Source of the DNA: Sulfurimonas sp.
GTDB taxonomy: Bacteria > Campylobacterota > Campylobacteria > Campylobacterales > Sulfurimonadaceae
Assembly (NCBI GenBank): GCA_027064515.1
Contig: JAMOPL010000164.1
Coordinates: 1-54,568, forward strand
Length of the DNA: 54,568 bases
Reading direction: 5' to 3'
The notes beneath the pieces were generated by a model that was not told the DNA's origin, did not search any database, and worked only from the letters and a program-made list of their open reading frames with translations. Of the stretch, positions 1 to 8,002 are shown in pieces. Both the position numbers and the translations under genes were made by a program. Each line of letters starts with the position of its first letter. Position 1 is the stretch's first letter.

Positions 1-1350
1 AGTCTCAGTTCCAATAATTTTTATAGAATTTTTATTTGCACCAACAGTTCCATCACTTCCTAAACCAAAAAATATCCCTCTAAAAACATCTTTATTTGGA
101 ACAAAAAATGATTTGTCCCACTCTAAAGAGCTATGTGTTACATCATCATTTATACCAATAGTAAAATGATTTTTAGGTCTCTTTTTGTCTAGCTCATCAA
201 AAACAGCTTTTATCATTGCAGGGGTAAACTCTTTTGAAGATAAACCATAACGACCACCAATGATATGAGGCATCTCAAAACCTAACTCCTCATTCTCTCT
301 GAGTTCATTAAGTGCAGATACAACATCCAGATATAAAGGTTCACCCAACGAACCAGCCTCTTTTGTTCTATCTAAAACTGCGATAGATTTTACTGTTTTT
401 GGAAGTGATTTGACAAAATGTTTGATAGAAAAAGGTCTATATAATCTTACTTTTAACACACCCACTTTTTCATCTTTACTCATAAGATATTTAACAGTTT
501 CCTCAACACTATCACAACTTGAACCCATTAAAATAATTATTTTAGTCGCATCTTTTGCACCATAATAATCAAAAAGATGATACTCTCGTCCAGTTAATGT
601 AGCAAATTTGTCCATAGTATTTTGTAAAATTTCAGGAAGTTTTTCATAGTAGATATTAACACTCTCTCTCCCTTGAAAATAAACATCAGGATTTTGAGAA
701 GTTCCTCTTATAAAAGGTTTGTCGGGAGATAATGCACGGTCTCTATGAGCATGAACCAAATTTTCATCTATCATCTGTTTCATTATATCTATATCTAAAA
801 GTTCTATTTTACTAATCTCGTGAGAAGTTCTAAAACCATCAAAAAAATGTATAAAAGGGATTCTTGATTCTAGTGTAGCTGATTGTGATATAAGTGCAAA
901 GTCATGAGCTTCTTGAACATTTACTGAGTTAAAAAGAGCAAAACCTGTTTGACGGACAGCCATAACATCACTATGATCTCCAAATATAGACAAGGCTTGA
1001 GCTGCAAGTGATCTCGCTGCTACATGAAAAACAGTTGGTGTTAATTCACCTGCTATTTTGTACATATTTGGAATCATAAGAAGAAGACCTTGGGATGCTG
1101 TAAAAGTGGTAGTTAATGCACCATTTTGTAAAGCACCATGAACAGCACCACTCGCTCCACCCTCACTCTGCATCTCCATAATATCAGGAAGAGAACCAAA
1201 AATATTTTTCTCACCTTTCATAGAATAAACATCACTCAATTCTGCCATAGGACTAGATGGAGTGATAGGATATATCGCAATAACCTCATTCGTTTTATGT
1301 GCTACTCTCGCAACAGCTTCATTCGCATCAATCGTTACTTGCTTTTTCAT
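1..1350 (-). CDS. nifJ: Pyruvate:ferredoxin (flavodoxin) oxidoreductase, N-terminal part (cut by window edge)
   Basis: The frame is open from an ATG at 1350 to the left edge and gives 450 residues of a protein whose family is usually near 1190. The N-terminus reads MKKQVTIDANEAVARVAH and is followed by IYPITPSSPMAE, the signature of the pyrimidine-binding domain of single-chain pyruvate:ferredoxin oxidoreductase. Further in come GGRYGLSSKEFTPAMIKAVF and FTIGINDDVTHSSLEW, then the start of the gamma-type domain (GLGSDGTVGANKNSIKIIG). The enzyme interconverts pyruvate plus CoA with acetyl-CoA plus CO2 using thiamine diphosphate and Fe-S clusters, in the cytoplasm. A GGAGAG ribosome site lies 6 bases before the ATG. 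It is the last visible gene of a queC-orf-orf-nifJ run. The Fe-S and TPP domains lie outside the window. Confidence 0.95.
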   Translation of the reverse strand, partial: MKKQVTIDANEAVARVAHKTNEVIAIYPITPSSPMAELSDVYSMKGEKNIFGSLPDIMEMQSEGGASGAVHGALQNGALTTTFTASQGLLLMIPNMYKIAGELTPTVFHVAARSLAAQALSIFGDHSDVMAVRQTGFALFNSVNVQEAHDFALISQSATLESRIPFIHFFDGFRTSHEISKIELLDIDIMKQMIDENLVHAHRDRALSPDKPFIRGTSQNPDVYFQGRESVNIYYEKLPEILQNTMDKFATLTGREYHLFDYYGAKDATKIIILMGSSCDSVEETVKYLMSKDEKVGVLKVRLYRPFSIKHFVKSLPKTVKSIAVLDRTKEAGSLGEPLYLDVVSALNELRENEELGFEMPHIIGGRYGLSSKEFTPAMIKAVFDELDKKRPKNHFTIGINDDVTHSSLEWDKSFFVPNKDVFRGIFFGLGSDGTVGANKNSIKIIGTET

Positions 1351-1383
1351 ATCTATCTCTCCAATTTTAATATTTAATATTTA

Positions 1384-1587
1384 TTATTTACTTAAACCAA
1401 GTTCCCCAAATAAAACCTCAAAATACTCACTAATCTCTAAAAGTTCAGTTTCAAGTGTACCAAATGCTTTGTCTTCTAATGCCCACTCCTCTACTCTTTT
1501 CATACTATCACTTTTTTCATCTTCACTAAGTGGAGAAGTTTTTATACTATTTTTAATCTTTTCTAAATGTTGTTTTTTTGCTTTCAT
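1384..1587 (-). CDS. Small charged protein of unknown function (67 aa)
   Basis: I do not recognise this protein. It has 67 residues, is rich in Glu and Lys, and is predicted helical, with no signal peptide or membrane segment. An AAAGGA ribosome site sits 6 bases before the ATG, which supports translation. It lies 33 bases upstream of nifJ and 15 bases downstream of another small acidic gene, so the three are probably cotranscribed. A role as an accessory or assembly factor for the oxidoreductase is possible, but position is the only argument for it. Confidence 0.65.
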   Translation of the reverse strand: MKAKKQHLEKIKNSIKTSPLSEDEKSDSMKRVEEWALEDKAFGTLETELLEISEYFEVLFGELGLSK

Positions 1588-1602
1588 TTTGTATCCTTTT
1601 TT

Positions 1603-1815
1603 TTAATAATTATTATATTTTCCAGATTCTACATCAGTTTTAATAGAATCTAGTTTTGTTTGCATCATATCAAGTATGATTTTTGCGGCCTCGTTATCAT
1701 CTGCCTCAGGAACATCCCAATCAGTTATCTTCATATTTGTTTTAAAAAGTAACTCCACAGCACCCTCTATCTCACCTCTTCTTGATTCTAACTCTTTTTG
1801 TATAACATCCATCAT
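1603..1815 (-). CDS. Small acidic protein of unknown function (70 aa)
   Basis: I do not recognise this protein. It has 70 residues starting MMDVIQKELESRRGEIEGAV, is acidic, likely helical and soluble. An AAAGGA ribosome site precedes two consecutive ATG codons (1815 and 1812), so either could be used. It lies between queC (41 bases upstream) and the 67-residue gene (15 bases downstream). The conserved-looking core KITDWDVPEADDNEAAK has no motif that I can assign. Confidence 0.65.
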   Translation of the reverse strand: MMDVIQKELESRRGEIEGAVELLFKTNMKITDWDVPEADDNEAAKIILDMMQTKLDSIKTDVESGKYNNY

Positions 1816-1856
1816 ATTTTCCTTTAAATTAAGATTATCTTTTTCTTGATTAAATT

Positions 1857-2531
1857 TTATTCATACTCAATAAAATCTATAACATTAGCCAACTTAAACC
1901 CATTGAGTCTTAGCCTACAACTATCACAAACTCCACAAGCTTTATCTTCACTTTTATAACAACTCCAAGTAAGTTGTAATGGAACATTTAACTCTAATGA
2001 TTTTTGTACAATTTGTGATTTTTGAAGATGCACAAGTGGCATTTTTATCTCTATGTTTGTTTCATCTTTTGTGCCTAAATTAATCGATTCTTCCATACTT
2101 TTAATATAAGATTCTTTACAATCAGGATAACCACTACTATCTTCTTCAACAACACCAATACTAATAACCTCTGCACCCTCTTTCTCGGCTATCGCTGCTG
2201 ACATACTTAAAAAGATTCCATTGCGAAATGGAACATAAGTTATAGGCACACCCTCCTCTATTCCACCTATTGGAACCTCTATATTTTTATCTGTTAAAGC
2301 AGAAGCACCTAACTGTTTAAAAAAATCCAAATCTAAAATATACTTCTCTTTTACATCTAAGTCATCACAAATATTATTGAAACATTCTAATTCTTTAGTT
2401 TGTGTTCTTTGATTATAATTAAAATGAACACCAATAATTTCGTACCCATCATTTTTCATCATATATGCACTTAAAGTAGAATCCATTCCACCACTCATTA
2501 TACAGACTGCTTTTTTATTTTTTAAATCCAT
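1857..2531 (-). CDS. queC: 7-cyano-7-deazaguanine synthase QueC
   Basis: QueC is the cytoplasmic ATP-dependent ligase that converts 7-carboxy-7-deazaguanine and ammonia into preQ0, on the queuosine tRNA modification pathway. The PP-loop motif SGGMDST is at residues 13-19. The C-terminal zinc site is intact (SCYKSEDKACGVCDSC followed by RLRLNGF). Its 224 residues match the family size. No Shine-Dalgarno precedes the ATG; instead an extended -10 (TGATAGAAT) ends 7 bases before it, so the message may be leaderless. No other queuosine gene is visible here. Confidence 0.95.
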   Translation of the reverse strand: MDLKNKKAVCIMSGGMDSTLSAYMMKNDGYEIIGVHFNYNQRTQTKELECFNNICDDLDVKEKYILDLDFFKQLGASALTDKNIEVPIGGIEEGVPITYVPFRNGIFLSMSAAIAEKEGAEVISIGVVEEDSSGYPDCKESYIKSMEESINLGTKDETNIEIKMPLVHLQKSQIVQKSLELNVPLQLTWSCYKSEDKACGVCDSCRLRLNGFKLANVIDFIEYE

Positions 2532-2538
2532 AAAATAG

Positions 2539-2544
2539 ATTCTA
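2539..2544 (-). promoter_or_regulatory. -10 element of queC, possible leaderless start
   Basis: On the minus strand the bases read TAGAAT, preceded by TGA as an extended -10. The spacer to the queC ATG is 7 bases, which places the expected transcription start on or next to the A of the ATG. No purine-rich ribosome site is present. This is inferred from sequence alone. Confidence 0.4.
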
Positions 2545-2587
2545 TCATATATATTAAAATTTAATCTGATTTAAAAGAAATAAGTTA

Positions 2588-2593
2588 TAGAAT
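2588..2593 (+). promoter_or_regulatory. Possible -10 element of the YjfB-type gene
   Basis: TAGAAT lies 28 bases before the ATG at 2622, with an AAAGGAG ribosome site between them. The 90-base gap shared with queC would then hold two divergent promoters. I saw no sigma-28 (CGAT-type) or sigma-54 (TGG-N8-TTGC) element here, although the downstream gene looks motility related. Confidence 0.3.
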
Positions 2594-2621
2594 GTACTAT
2601 TAAAGACTTAAAGGAGATGTT

Positions 2622-2810
2622 ATGGATGTTTCATCATCAAGTAGTTCGACTACTACTGTTGCTAGTTCAACACAAGTGGAAGCTATGAAAAAGGCTATGG
2701 ATGTTCAAGAACAACAAGTGTTAAAAGTTCTTGATAGTGCGAATGAGCAATCAAAACAAGTAACTGCTCAAAAAACAGGACTAGGTAATAGTTTGAATAT
2801 TACTGGTTAA
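2622..2810 (+). CDS. YjfB-family putative motility protein
   Basis: This 62-residue protein begins with a Ser/Thr-rich stretch. It continues with the pattern VEAMKKAMDVQEQQVLKVLD and ends LGNSLNITG. That layout (a short N-terminus, a KKAMD-type helix, and a C-terminal G.. .I.V/T tail) matches the small YjfB-like 'putative motility protein' family of flagellated bacteria, whose biochemical role is unknown. AAAGGAG lies 6 bases upstream of the ATG. A hairpin directly downstream suggests that it is transcribed alone. Confidence 0.7.
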   Translation: MDVSSSSSSTTTVASSTQVEAMKKAMDVQEQQVLKVLDSANEQSKQVTAQKTGLGNSLNITG

Positions 2811-2821
2811 TTTTTATTACA

Positions 2822-2853
2822 ACAAATCATATATTTTGTAGTATATGATTTGT
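2822..2853 (+). terminator. Stem-loop after the YjfB-type gene
   Basis: There is a perfect 12-bp inverted repeat, ACAAATCATATA (2822-2833) against TATATGATTTGT (2842-2853), with an 8-base loop. It starts 11 bases after the stop codon. The stem is AT-rich and no clean U-run follows on the plus strand, so it may act as a weak terminator or as a 3' stabiliser. Confidence 0.5.
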
Positions 2854-2873
2854 AAAGTATAATCCTCATTCGC

Positions 2874-2879
2874 TATAAT
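2874..2879 (+). promoter_or_regulatory. -10 element of ybeY, possible leaderless start
   Basis: A consensus TATAAT ends 7 bases before the ybeY ATG at 2887, and no Shine-Dalgarno lies between them. A second TATAAT is at 2858-2863, which would give a leader of roughly 16 bases, also without a ribosome site. Either way translation would start on a very short or absent leader. Confidence 0.5.
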
Positions 2880-2886
2880 CTCACTT

Positions 2887-3306
2887 ATGATTGAACTTGA
2901 TAATAAAACTTCATTAGAAGTTAACGAACCCTTTTTAAACTCCATCGCTAAAACTCTTACAAACAAAGAGATAGAACTTATAATAACTTCCAATGAGGAG
3001 ATTCAAAAGTTAAATAAAGCACATAGAAATATCGATAAATCTACTGATGTTTTAAGTTTTCCTTATGAGGAGATGCCTATGAGTCCTCTTGGCAGTATTG
3101 TTATCTCATCTTCATATGTAAAAGATAAGGCTAAAGAGTTAGGGCATAAAAATAGTGATGAGCTTTCACTTTTATTTATACATGGATTGTTACATTTAGT
3201 TGGTTTCGACCATGAGGTAGATAGTGGTGAGATGAGAGATGAGGAGGCTAAGTTGATAGAAAAATTCAACTTACCAAAAAGTTTAATAATAAGAACACAA
3301 GGATAA
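2887..3306 (+). CDS. ybeY: Endoribonuclease YbeY (rRNA maturation factor)
   Basis: YbeY is a metal-dependent single-strand endoribonuclease involved in 16S rRNA 3' end maturation and ribosome quality control. The zinc motif HGLLHLVGFDH is intact, with ligands H99, H103 and H109. Also typical are STDVLSFP and an LGSIVIS strand. At 139 residues it is at the short end of the family range. It is followed after 2 bases by the antiporter gene, so the two are probably cotranscribed. The start is supported by the family N-terminus, not by a ribosome site, which is missing. Confidence 0.95.
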   Translation: MIELDNKTSLEVNEPFLNSIAKTLTNKEIELIITSNEEIQKLNKAHRNIDKSTDVLSFPYEEMPMSPLGSIVISSSYVKDKAKELGHKNSDELSLLFIHGLLHLVGFDHEVDSGEMRDEEAKLIEKFNLPKSLIIRTQG

Positions 3307-3308
3307 CA

Positions 3309-4238
3309 ATGGATTTTGTAATATTTTTTGTAGCGATGGGTGCTTTAATATATGGTGCTGATTTTATAATAAAAGAGTCTGAGAGAATTGCTCTTCATTT
3401 TAATATTTCACACTTTGTAATTGGTGCAACACTTGTAGCTTTTGGAACATCTTTACCTGAGATGGCAGCATCTATGATGGCATCAGCAAATGGGAAAAGT
3501 GATATGGCAGTTGCCAATGTTGTTGGTAGTGTTATTTTTAACATCACTATGGTTTTAGGTATTGTCTTTTTAATTGCTAAAAATATGCAACCGAAACGAG
3601 ACCTATTTGCATTAGATAGTGCATGGGTAGTTATCCCTTTAGTTTTATTTTTTATAATGATTCAGGATGGTGTTATTAGTAGAATTGATGGTGCATTATA
3701 TCTTTTACTAATGGTTTCATATCTTCTGTTTTTATTCACTAGTTCTAAAGAGGATTTAGAGGGTGAGATAGACGAAGATTTAGCTTCTAAGAAATTCAAC
3801 TGGGCTAAGACAATAGGATTCTTAACAGTTGGTTTTGTATTAACAATTGGTGGTGCATCTTTTGTAGTAGATAGTGGAACAAATATAGCAAGAGTATTTG
3901 GTGTTAGTGAATGGATAATTGGAATTTTTCTTATCTCTTTAGGTACCTCTTTACCAGAGTTAATAGTATCACTTGTAGCTATTAAAAAAGGTAATGCTGA
4001 GATGAGTATAGGAAATATTATAGGTTCAAATGTTGCTAACTTCTCTATGGTTTTAGGGGGTGCTTCTCTTATTGCTCCACTGACTGTTGATTTAGTAGCA
4101 ACAAAGTTTGATATGTTAATAATGGTAGCAGCTTCTATTACACTTCTATTTATCTTAGCAAATAAACTTTATAACAAAGCTGGAGCGATATTTTTACTAA
4201 TTATTTTAGCTCTATTTATTCAAAATAGTTTTATTTAA
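3309..4238 (+). CDS. Ca2+/Na+ antiporter, CaCA family (YrbG-like)
   Basis: This is an integral inner-membrane cation/calcium exchanger of 309 residues with about ten hydrophobic segments. It has the two inverted alpha repeats of the CaCA superfamily: GATLVAFGTSLPEMAAS with NVVGSVIFNITMVLG in the first half, and FLISLGTSLPELIVS with NIIGSNVANFSMVLGGA in the second. The ion-coordinating acidic residues in each TSLPE motif are present. An acidic loop (EDLEGEIDEDLASK) separates the halves. The gene overlaps the converging PBP2 gene by 8 bases at its 3' end. Confidence 0.9.
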   Translation: MDFVIFFVAMGALIYGADFIIKESERIALHFNISHFVIGATLVAFGTSLPEMAASMMASANGKSDMAVANVVGSVIFNITMVLGIVFLIAKNMQPKRDLFALDSAWVVIPLVLFFIMIQDGVISRIDGALYLLLMVSYLLFLFTSSKEDLEGEIDEDLASKKFNWAKTIGFLTVGFVLTIGGASFVVDSGTNIARVFGVSEWIIGIFLISLGTSLPELIVSLVAIKKGNAEMSIGNIIGSNVANFSMVLGGASLIAPLTVDLVATKFDMLIMVAASITLLFILANKLYNKAGAIFLLIILALFIQNSFI

Positions 4239-6033
4239 TTTTAGAATATTTTTTATCTATATAATTTAATTCTAATAATTTATTATATATATTAGAAACT
4301 ATTTTTCCAGCGGCATGTCCACCATGCCCACCATGTTCAACCATAGCGAGAACAATATATTTTGGATTTTCATAAGGTCCATAAGATGTAAACCAAGCAT
4401 GTGAACGGCTATAATAAGACAGTTCATGTTCTAATAACCTTTTTTTAATATCTTGTTTAATAGCTATAACTTGTGCTGTTCCTGTTTTACCTGCAATAAC
4501 AACATTAGAACTTAAATAATTTGTAGCTGTTCCTTTAGGATGATTACAAACTTGATACATAGCTTTTTGAATAATAGGTAGTTTTTTTAGTTCATTTTCA
4601 TTCAATACATTTTTTATTTCAGGGGTGTATATATTTCCAGATATATTTAAAGCCAAATGTGGAGTAGGTAATTTCCCCGTTGCCATTAGTGCAGTTAATT
4701 GAGCAATTTGTAAAGGAGTTGTTAAAAAATCACCCTGACCAATTGATGTATTTAGTGTTTCACCTATATTCCATGAACGGTTGTATTTATTTCTTTTCCA
4801 ATCTCTTGATGGTACTATACCTACAAATTCATTAGGTAAATCCACTCCTGTTTTTTTTCCTAAACCATATTTATGAAGCCCTTCACTCATCATTTTATTA
4901 CCAACTATAAGACTTGCTTTATAAAAATAATCATCACAACTTTCTCTAATAGCTTTAGTTATATTTGTTATTTTATGACCTTTTTTCTTCCAACATCTAA
5001 AGATTCTTCCACCTAAAGGCAAGGAGGCTTTACAATTTACAGTCCATTTTTCATCAATTTTTGTAGTTATATATAATAGCCCTAACCCAGGCTTAATACT
5101 AGAACCTGGAGGATAAAGTCCATTTATGATTTTATTTGTAAACGGATGATCTAAACTGGTAGATAATTTATTATACATTTTATGAGACATACCAGAAACA
5201 AAGATATTTAGATTGTAATTTGGAAAGCTACCTGCTGATAAAATAGAGCCATTAACATCCATCACAACAACAGCTCCAACTTTATCTGTAAACTGAGATG
5301 CGATATATTTTTGTAACTCAATATCAATACTTAAGGACAGTTTTCTATCTTCTATCGCATTTGTGTACTCTAACTCTTTTATCTCTTGATTATTTGCATT
5401 AACTTTTATTCTTCTGTATCCCACATCACCTTGTAGATAACTATTATAATATTTTTCTATCCCTGTTTTACCAACATAACCAATAAATTCTATAAGCTTA
5501 TCATCTTTTATATCTTTTCTATTTGCACGCGAAACATATCCTATAATATGTGAAGCTATATCGTTATAAGGATAGTACCTTTTTGGTGCAGGGACGATTT
5601 TTATATTTTCTCTTAAATTCAATTTTGTGTAAATTGGCATAATACTCTTATATGTAACAAAATCAACTATATCAATATAATTATGATTATAATAAGAATC
5701 TTTTTTTCTATATTTTTTTTCTATCTTTTTTCTATCTAAATTTGGTAATAATTTAGTTACAAAATCTATCTCTTCATTAAATATTTTTAAATTCTTTTCT
5801 AACATTAAATGTGGTTTTAATTTGATTTTAAAACCAAGTTTATTTATAGCTAACGGTCTATTATTTCTGTCAACAATAATTCCCCTAACAGGAGCAATTC
5901 TTTCAAGCTTAATAGTATTATTTAAAGATAAGTTTTCATAGTATTTATTAGATTCTACTGCCAAGGAAAAAACCCTAACTAATATAGTCAGCCAAATTGT
6001 TATAAACATAAATAAAATAATTTTTGTTCTCAT
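4231..6033 (-). CDS. mrdA: Penicillin-binding protein 2 (peptidoglycan D,D-transpeptidase)
   Basis: PBP2 is the class B transpeptidase of the rod (elongasome) complex. It is anchored by one N-terminal membrane segment (residues 4-24) with the rest periplasmic. The N-terminal half carries the pedestal signature PVRGIIVDRNNRPLA and YYPYNDIASHIIGYV. The transpeptidase motifs are S311-S-I-K314, S365-C-D367 and K516-T-G-T519. Its 600 residues are normal for the family. The upstream MreD-like gene overlaps it through ATGA, so the two are translationally coupled, which fits a shape-determination unit. The 3' end overlaps the converging antiporter gene by 8 bases. Confidence 0.95.
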   Translation of the reverse strand: MRTKIILFMFITIWLTILVRVFSLAVESNKYYENLSLNNTIKLERIAPVRGIIVDRNNRPLAINKLGFKIKLKPHLMLEKNLKIFNEEIDFVTKLLPNLDRKKIEKKYRKKDSYYNHNYIDIVDFVTYKSIMPIYTKLNLRENIKIVPAPKRYYPYNDIASHIIGYVSRANRKDIKDDKLIEFIGYVGKTGIEKYYNSYLQGDVGYRRIKVNANNQEIKELEYTNAIEDRKLSLSIDIELQKYIASQFTDKVGAVVVMDVNGSILSAGSFPNYNLNIFVSGMSHKMYNKLSTSLDHPFTNKIINGLYPPGSSIKPGLGLLYITTKIDEKWTVNCKASLPLGGRIFRCWKKKGHKITNITKAIRESCDDYFYKASLIVGNKMMSEGLHKYGLGKKTGVDLPNEFVGIVPSRDWKRNKYNRSWNIGETLNTSIGQGDFLTTPLQIAQLTALMATGKLPTPHLALNISGNIYTPEIKNVLNENELKKLPIIQKAMYQVCNHPKGTATNYLSSNVVIAGKTGTAQVIAIKQDIKKRLLEHELSYYSRSHAWFTSYGPYENPKYIVLAMVEHGGHGGHAAGKIVSNIYNKLLELNYIDKKYSKIK

Positions 6034-6482
6034 AAAGCACTCACTATTAAAAATTCAATTACTATATAGTAAATTATATAATAGTTAAAATTTGGTAATG
6101 TATACATAAATACATATGAAATTGAAAGATTAAAAATAAAAAAGCCTATATAAGCTAAAAATACATATGATAATCTAATACAGGAGTAACAACTGAAATT
6201 TTTTATAATAATTGGTAATACAAATTTATATATAATTAAAAAATAGAGTATTGAACTGAAAATTGGATAACCCTTATCAGCTTCAAATATAAGTAAACAA
6301 AGAATAATAAAAAAACTGTTTACAGTATCATCATCTTTTAATGAGATACTAAATAGGTAAAATAAGACACCAAGAAGTGGAGGTAGAAACAGATATATCG
6401 AGCTAAGACTTTGATATATTACAAAAAATATAATATAAGTAAATAGCCCTAAATAGTTTTTATTAGTGATACTTCGTTGCAT
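6030..6482 (-). CDS. MreD-like integral membrane protein
   Basis: This 150-residue protein has about five hydrophobic segments and very few charged residues. Size, topology and its position directly before PBP2 (ATGA overlap) match the rod-shape protein MreD, a small inner-membrane partner of MreC and PBP2. Sequence conservation in this family is low, so the assignment rests on context. The listed start overlaps the upstream acetyltransferase by 34 bases and lacks a clear ribosome site; translational coupling would explain this. No mreB or mreC is in the window. Confidence 0.6.
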   Translation of the reverse strand: MQRSITNKNYLGLFTYIIFFVIYQSLSSIYLFLPPLLGVLFYLFSISLKDDDTVNSFFIILCLLIFEADKGYPIFSSILYFLIIYKFVLPIIIKNFSCYSCIRLSYVFLAYIGFFIFNLSISYVFMYTLPNFNYYIIYYIVIEFLIVSAL

Positions 6483-6910
6483 ACTGGGAAATGTTTACAT
6501 TTTATACAATCTGCCCAAATCTTATGTTCAGGAATAGATTCTTTTGCTATCTCTACAAAACCTAAATCTTCAAAAAACTTTTGTTTATATGTTAATGTCA
6601 AAATCTTTTTAAGTCCTAAATCAATTGCTTCTTCATTAGCTAACTTTACAAGTTCTTTTCCAATACCTAATCCTCTAAATTTATCTTTAACAATTAAAGA
6701 TCTTATTTCACCTAAAAGGGGAGAATGAATATGTAAAGCACAAAAGCCGATAAGTTTATCATCTATTTGTGCTAAGGTGTATGATCTTATATTTGTGGAT
6801 ATCTCTTCAGCTGTTCTATCTAAAATAATCCCTAGTTCTACCTCTGGAGTAACTAATTTTCTCATTAATTCCACATCAGTTAATTTGGCTTTTTTAAATT
6901 GAATCTTCAT
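6449..6910 (-). CDS. GNAT acetyltransferase, short N-acetylglutamate synthase-like
   Basis: The acetyl-CoA binding signature IRSLIVKDKFRGLGIGKELV is clear, followed by a FFEDLGFVEIAKE segment. The C-terminal tail ends in two Cys pairs (WADCIKCKHFPVCNE). That tail occurs in stand-alone N-acetylglutamate synthase-like GNAT proteins, including the ArgO type described in Campylobacter, so acetylation of glutamate for arginine synthesis is a reasonable guess; argD lies elsewhere in this window. Three in-frame ATGs exist (6934, 6916, 6910). I chose 6910 because the fold begins with MKIQFKKAK, but 6934 is possible. The gene overlaps engB by 17 bases. Confidence 0.75.
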   Translation of the reverse strand: MKIQFKKAKLTDVELMRKLVTPEVELGIILDRTAEEISTNIRSYTLAQIDDKLIGFCALHIHSPLLGEIRSLIVKDKFRGLGIGKELVKLANEEAIDLGLKKILTLTYKQKFFEDLGFVEIAKESIPEHKIWADCIKCKHFPVCNEVSLIKTI

Positions 6911-7517
6911 CTTCATCTTCTTGCAAAATATCATAGATAGCTTTAACAGCTTTGTTTATACCTCTTTTTTTTGAGCTAGAAAGCATCATAGCATTTGGAA
7001 ATTCTTTGCGAAGAGCACTTTGTTCTTTTTGATTTAATTTATCAATTTTTGTAAAAATCTGTAATATATATTGGTTTTCTCTGCAACTAGTCATTAAAAA
7101 GTCACTAACAGAAGTATCTATATCTAAGTGGGGATGCCTACAATCAATTAGATGTATAAAGAGTTTAATCTGTTCTCTTTTAGATATAAAATCGGTTAAG
7201 TTTCTTTCCCAATCATATTTAATTGATTTTGAAACTTTTGCATAACCAAAACCAGGTAAATCAACAAATTTTGCATCTTTTTTTATCCCATCATCTCTAT
7301 TCATAAAAGTAACATCAAAATAATTTATCAATCTTGTTTTTCCAGGTGTTGAAGAAACCTTAGCTAAACCTTTATGATTTGTTAGTGCATTTAAAAGTGA
7401 ACTTTTTCCAACATTTGATCTCGCCATAAAAACAATTTCATCTTGAAGAGTAGATTCTGGGGCTTTTGAAACATCAGGAGCTGATGTCATAAATTTAGAG
7501 CTTACAATATCTACCAT
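6894..7517 (-). CDS. engB: Ribosome biogenesis GTP-binding protein EngB (YihA/YsxC)
   Basis: This is a small TRAFAC GTPase needed for large ribosomal subunit assembly. The P-loop ARSNVGKSS is at residues 32-40, followed by the switch TPGKTRLINYF, the G3 motif VDLPGFGYAKVSK and the G4 motif TKIDKL. It has 207 residues, typical of the family. The usual first Gly of the GRSNVGKS motif is Ala here. It lies 3 bases downstream of lptA. The acidic tail EDEDEDSI overlaps the next gene. Confidence 0.95.
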   Translation of the reverse strand: MVDIVSSKFMTSAPDVSKAPESTLQDEIVFMARSNVGKSSLLNALTNHKGLAKVSSTPGKTRLINYFDVTFMNRDDGIKKDAKFVDLPGFGYAKVSKSIKYDWERNLTDFISKREQIKLFIHLIDCRHPHLDIDTSVSDFLMTSCRENQYILQIFTKIDKLNQKEQSALRKEFPNAMMLSSSKKRGINKAVKAIYDILQEDEDEDSI

Positions 7518-7520
7518 TAT

Positions 7521-7994
7521 CTACTCCTTATCTTCTGATGGTAAGTTAAATATCATTATAACTGGCTCTTTATTTCCACCCTCTGCATATGCTGTTCCCT
7601 TAATAGCATTTAGTTTTACTCTTTCACCAATAATCTCTTTTTCAGTATCTAGTTGTTTTAGATGAACACTATTAAAAAATTGATACTCTTTTTTATTTGG
7701 GAAATAAACTACTTTTTGAGCTTTACCTACATATTGTGCACCATTTTCTGCTTTTATTCTAAATGTAACATTACTTTTTGCTATCATTTTAGTTGGTTGA
7801 TTTTTGTCATCTGTATATACAGTTACCTTAGCAGCATTAAGCTTATCATTTCCATTAACCATATTTACATTACCAGTAAAGATAGAGATACCATTTTTTT
7901 GGTCTCCACTAAATTTATCTGAAGTGATTTTCAAATTTTGTGAAAAAAGAGTTGTTGTTAGTGTTAGTATCATTATCATAAAAAATTTCATCAT
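7521..7994 (-). CDS. lptA: LptA/OstA-family lipopolysaccharide transport periplasmic protein
   Basis: A cleavable signal peptide (MMKFFMIMILTLTTTLFS) precedes an OstA-type beta-jellyroll domain with LKITSDKFSGDQKNG, VTVYTDDKNQPTKMIAKSNV and AQKVVYFPNKKEYQFF. LptA forms the periplasmic bridge that carries lipopolysaccharide from the LptBFGC complex to LptDE. It has 157 residues. lptC lies immediately upstream, with kdsC before it, so the segment is devoted to LPS. An AAGGA site precedes two consecutive ATG codons. Confidence 0.9.
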   Translation of the reverse strand: MMKFFMIMILTLTTTLFSQNLKITSDKFSGDQKNGISIFTGNVNMVNGNDKLNAAKVTVYTDDKNQPTKMIAKSNVTFRIKAENGAQYVGKAQKVVYFPNKKEYQFFNSVHLKQLDTEKEIIGERVKLNAIKGTAYAEGGNKEPVIMIFNLPSEDKE

Positions 7995-8002
7995 TTTATC
8001 CT

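Noticed and set aside
1138..1606. Plus-strand frames of 79 and 114 codons over the start of nifJ and the 67-residue gene
   Set aside because: Both lie antisense to well-supported genes and show no family similarity or ribosome site.
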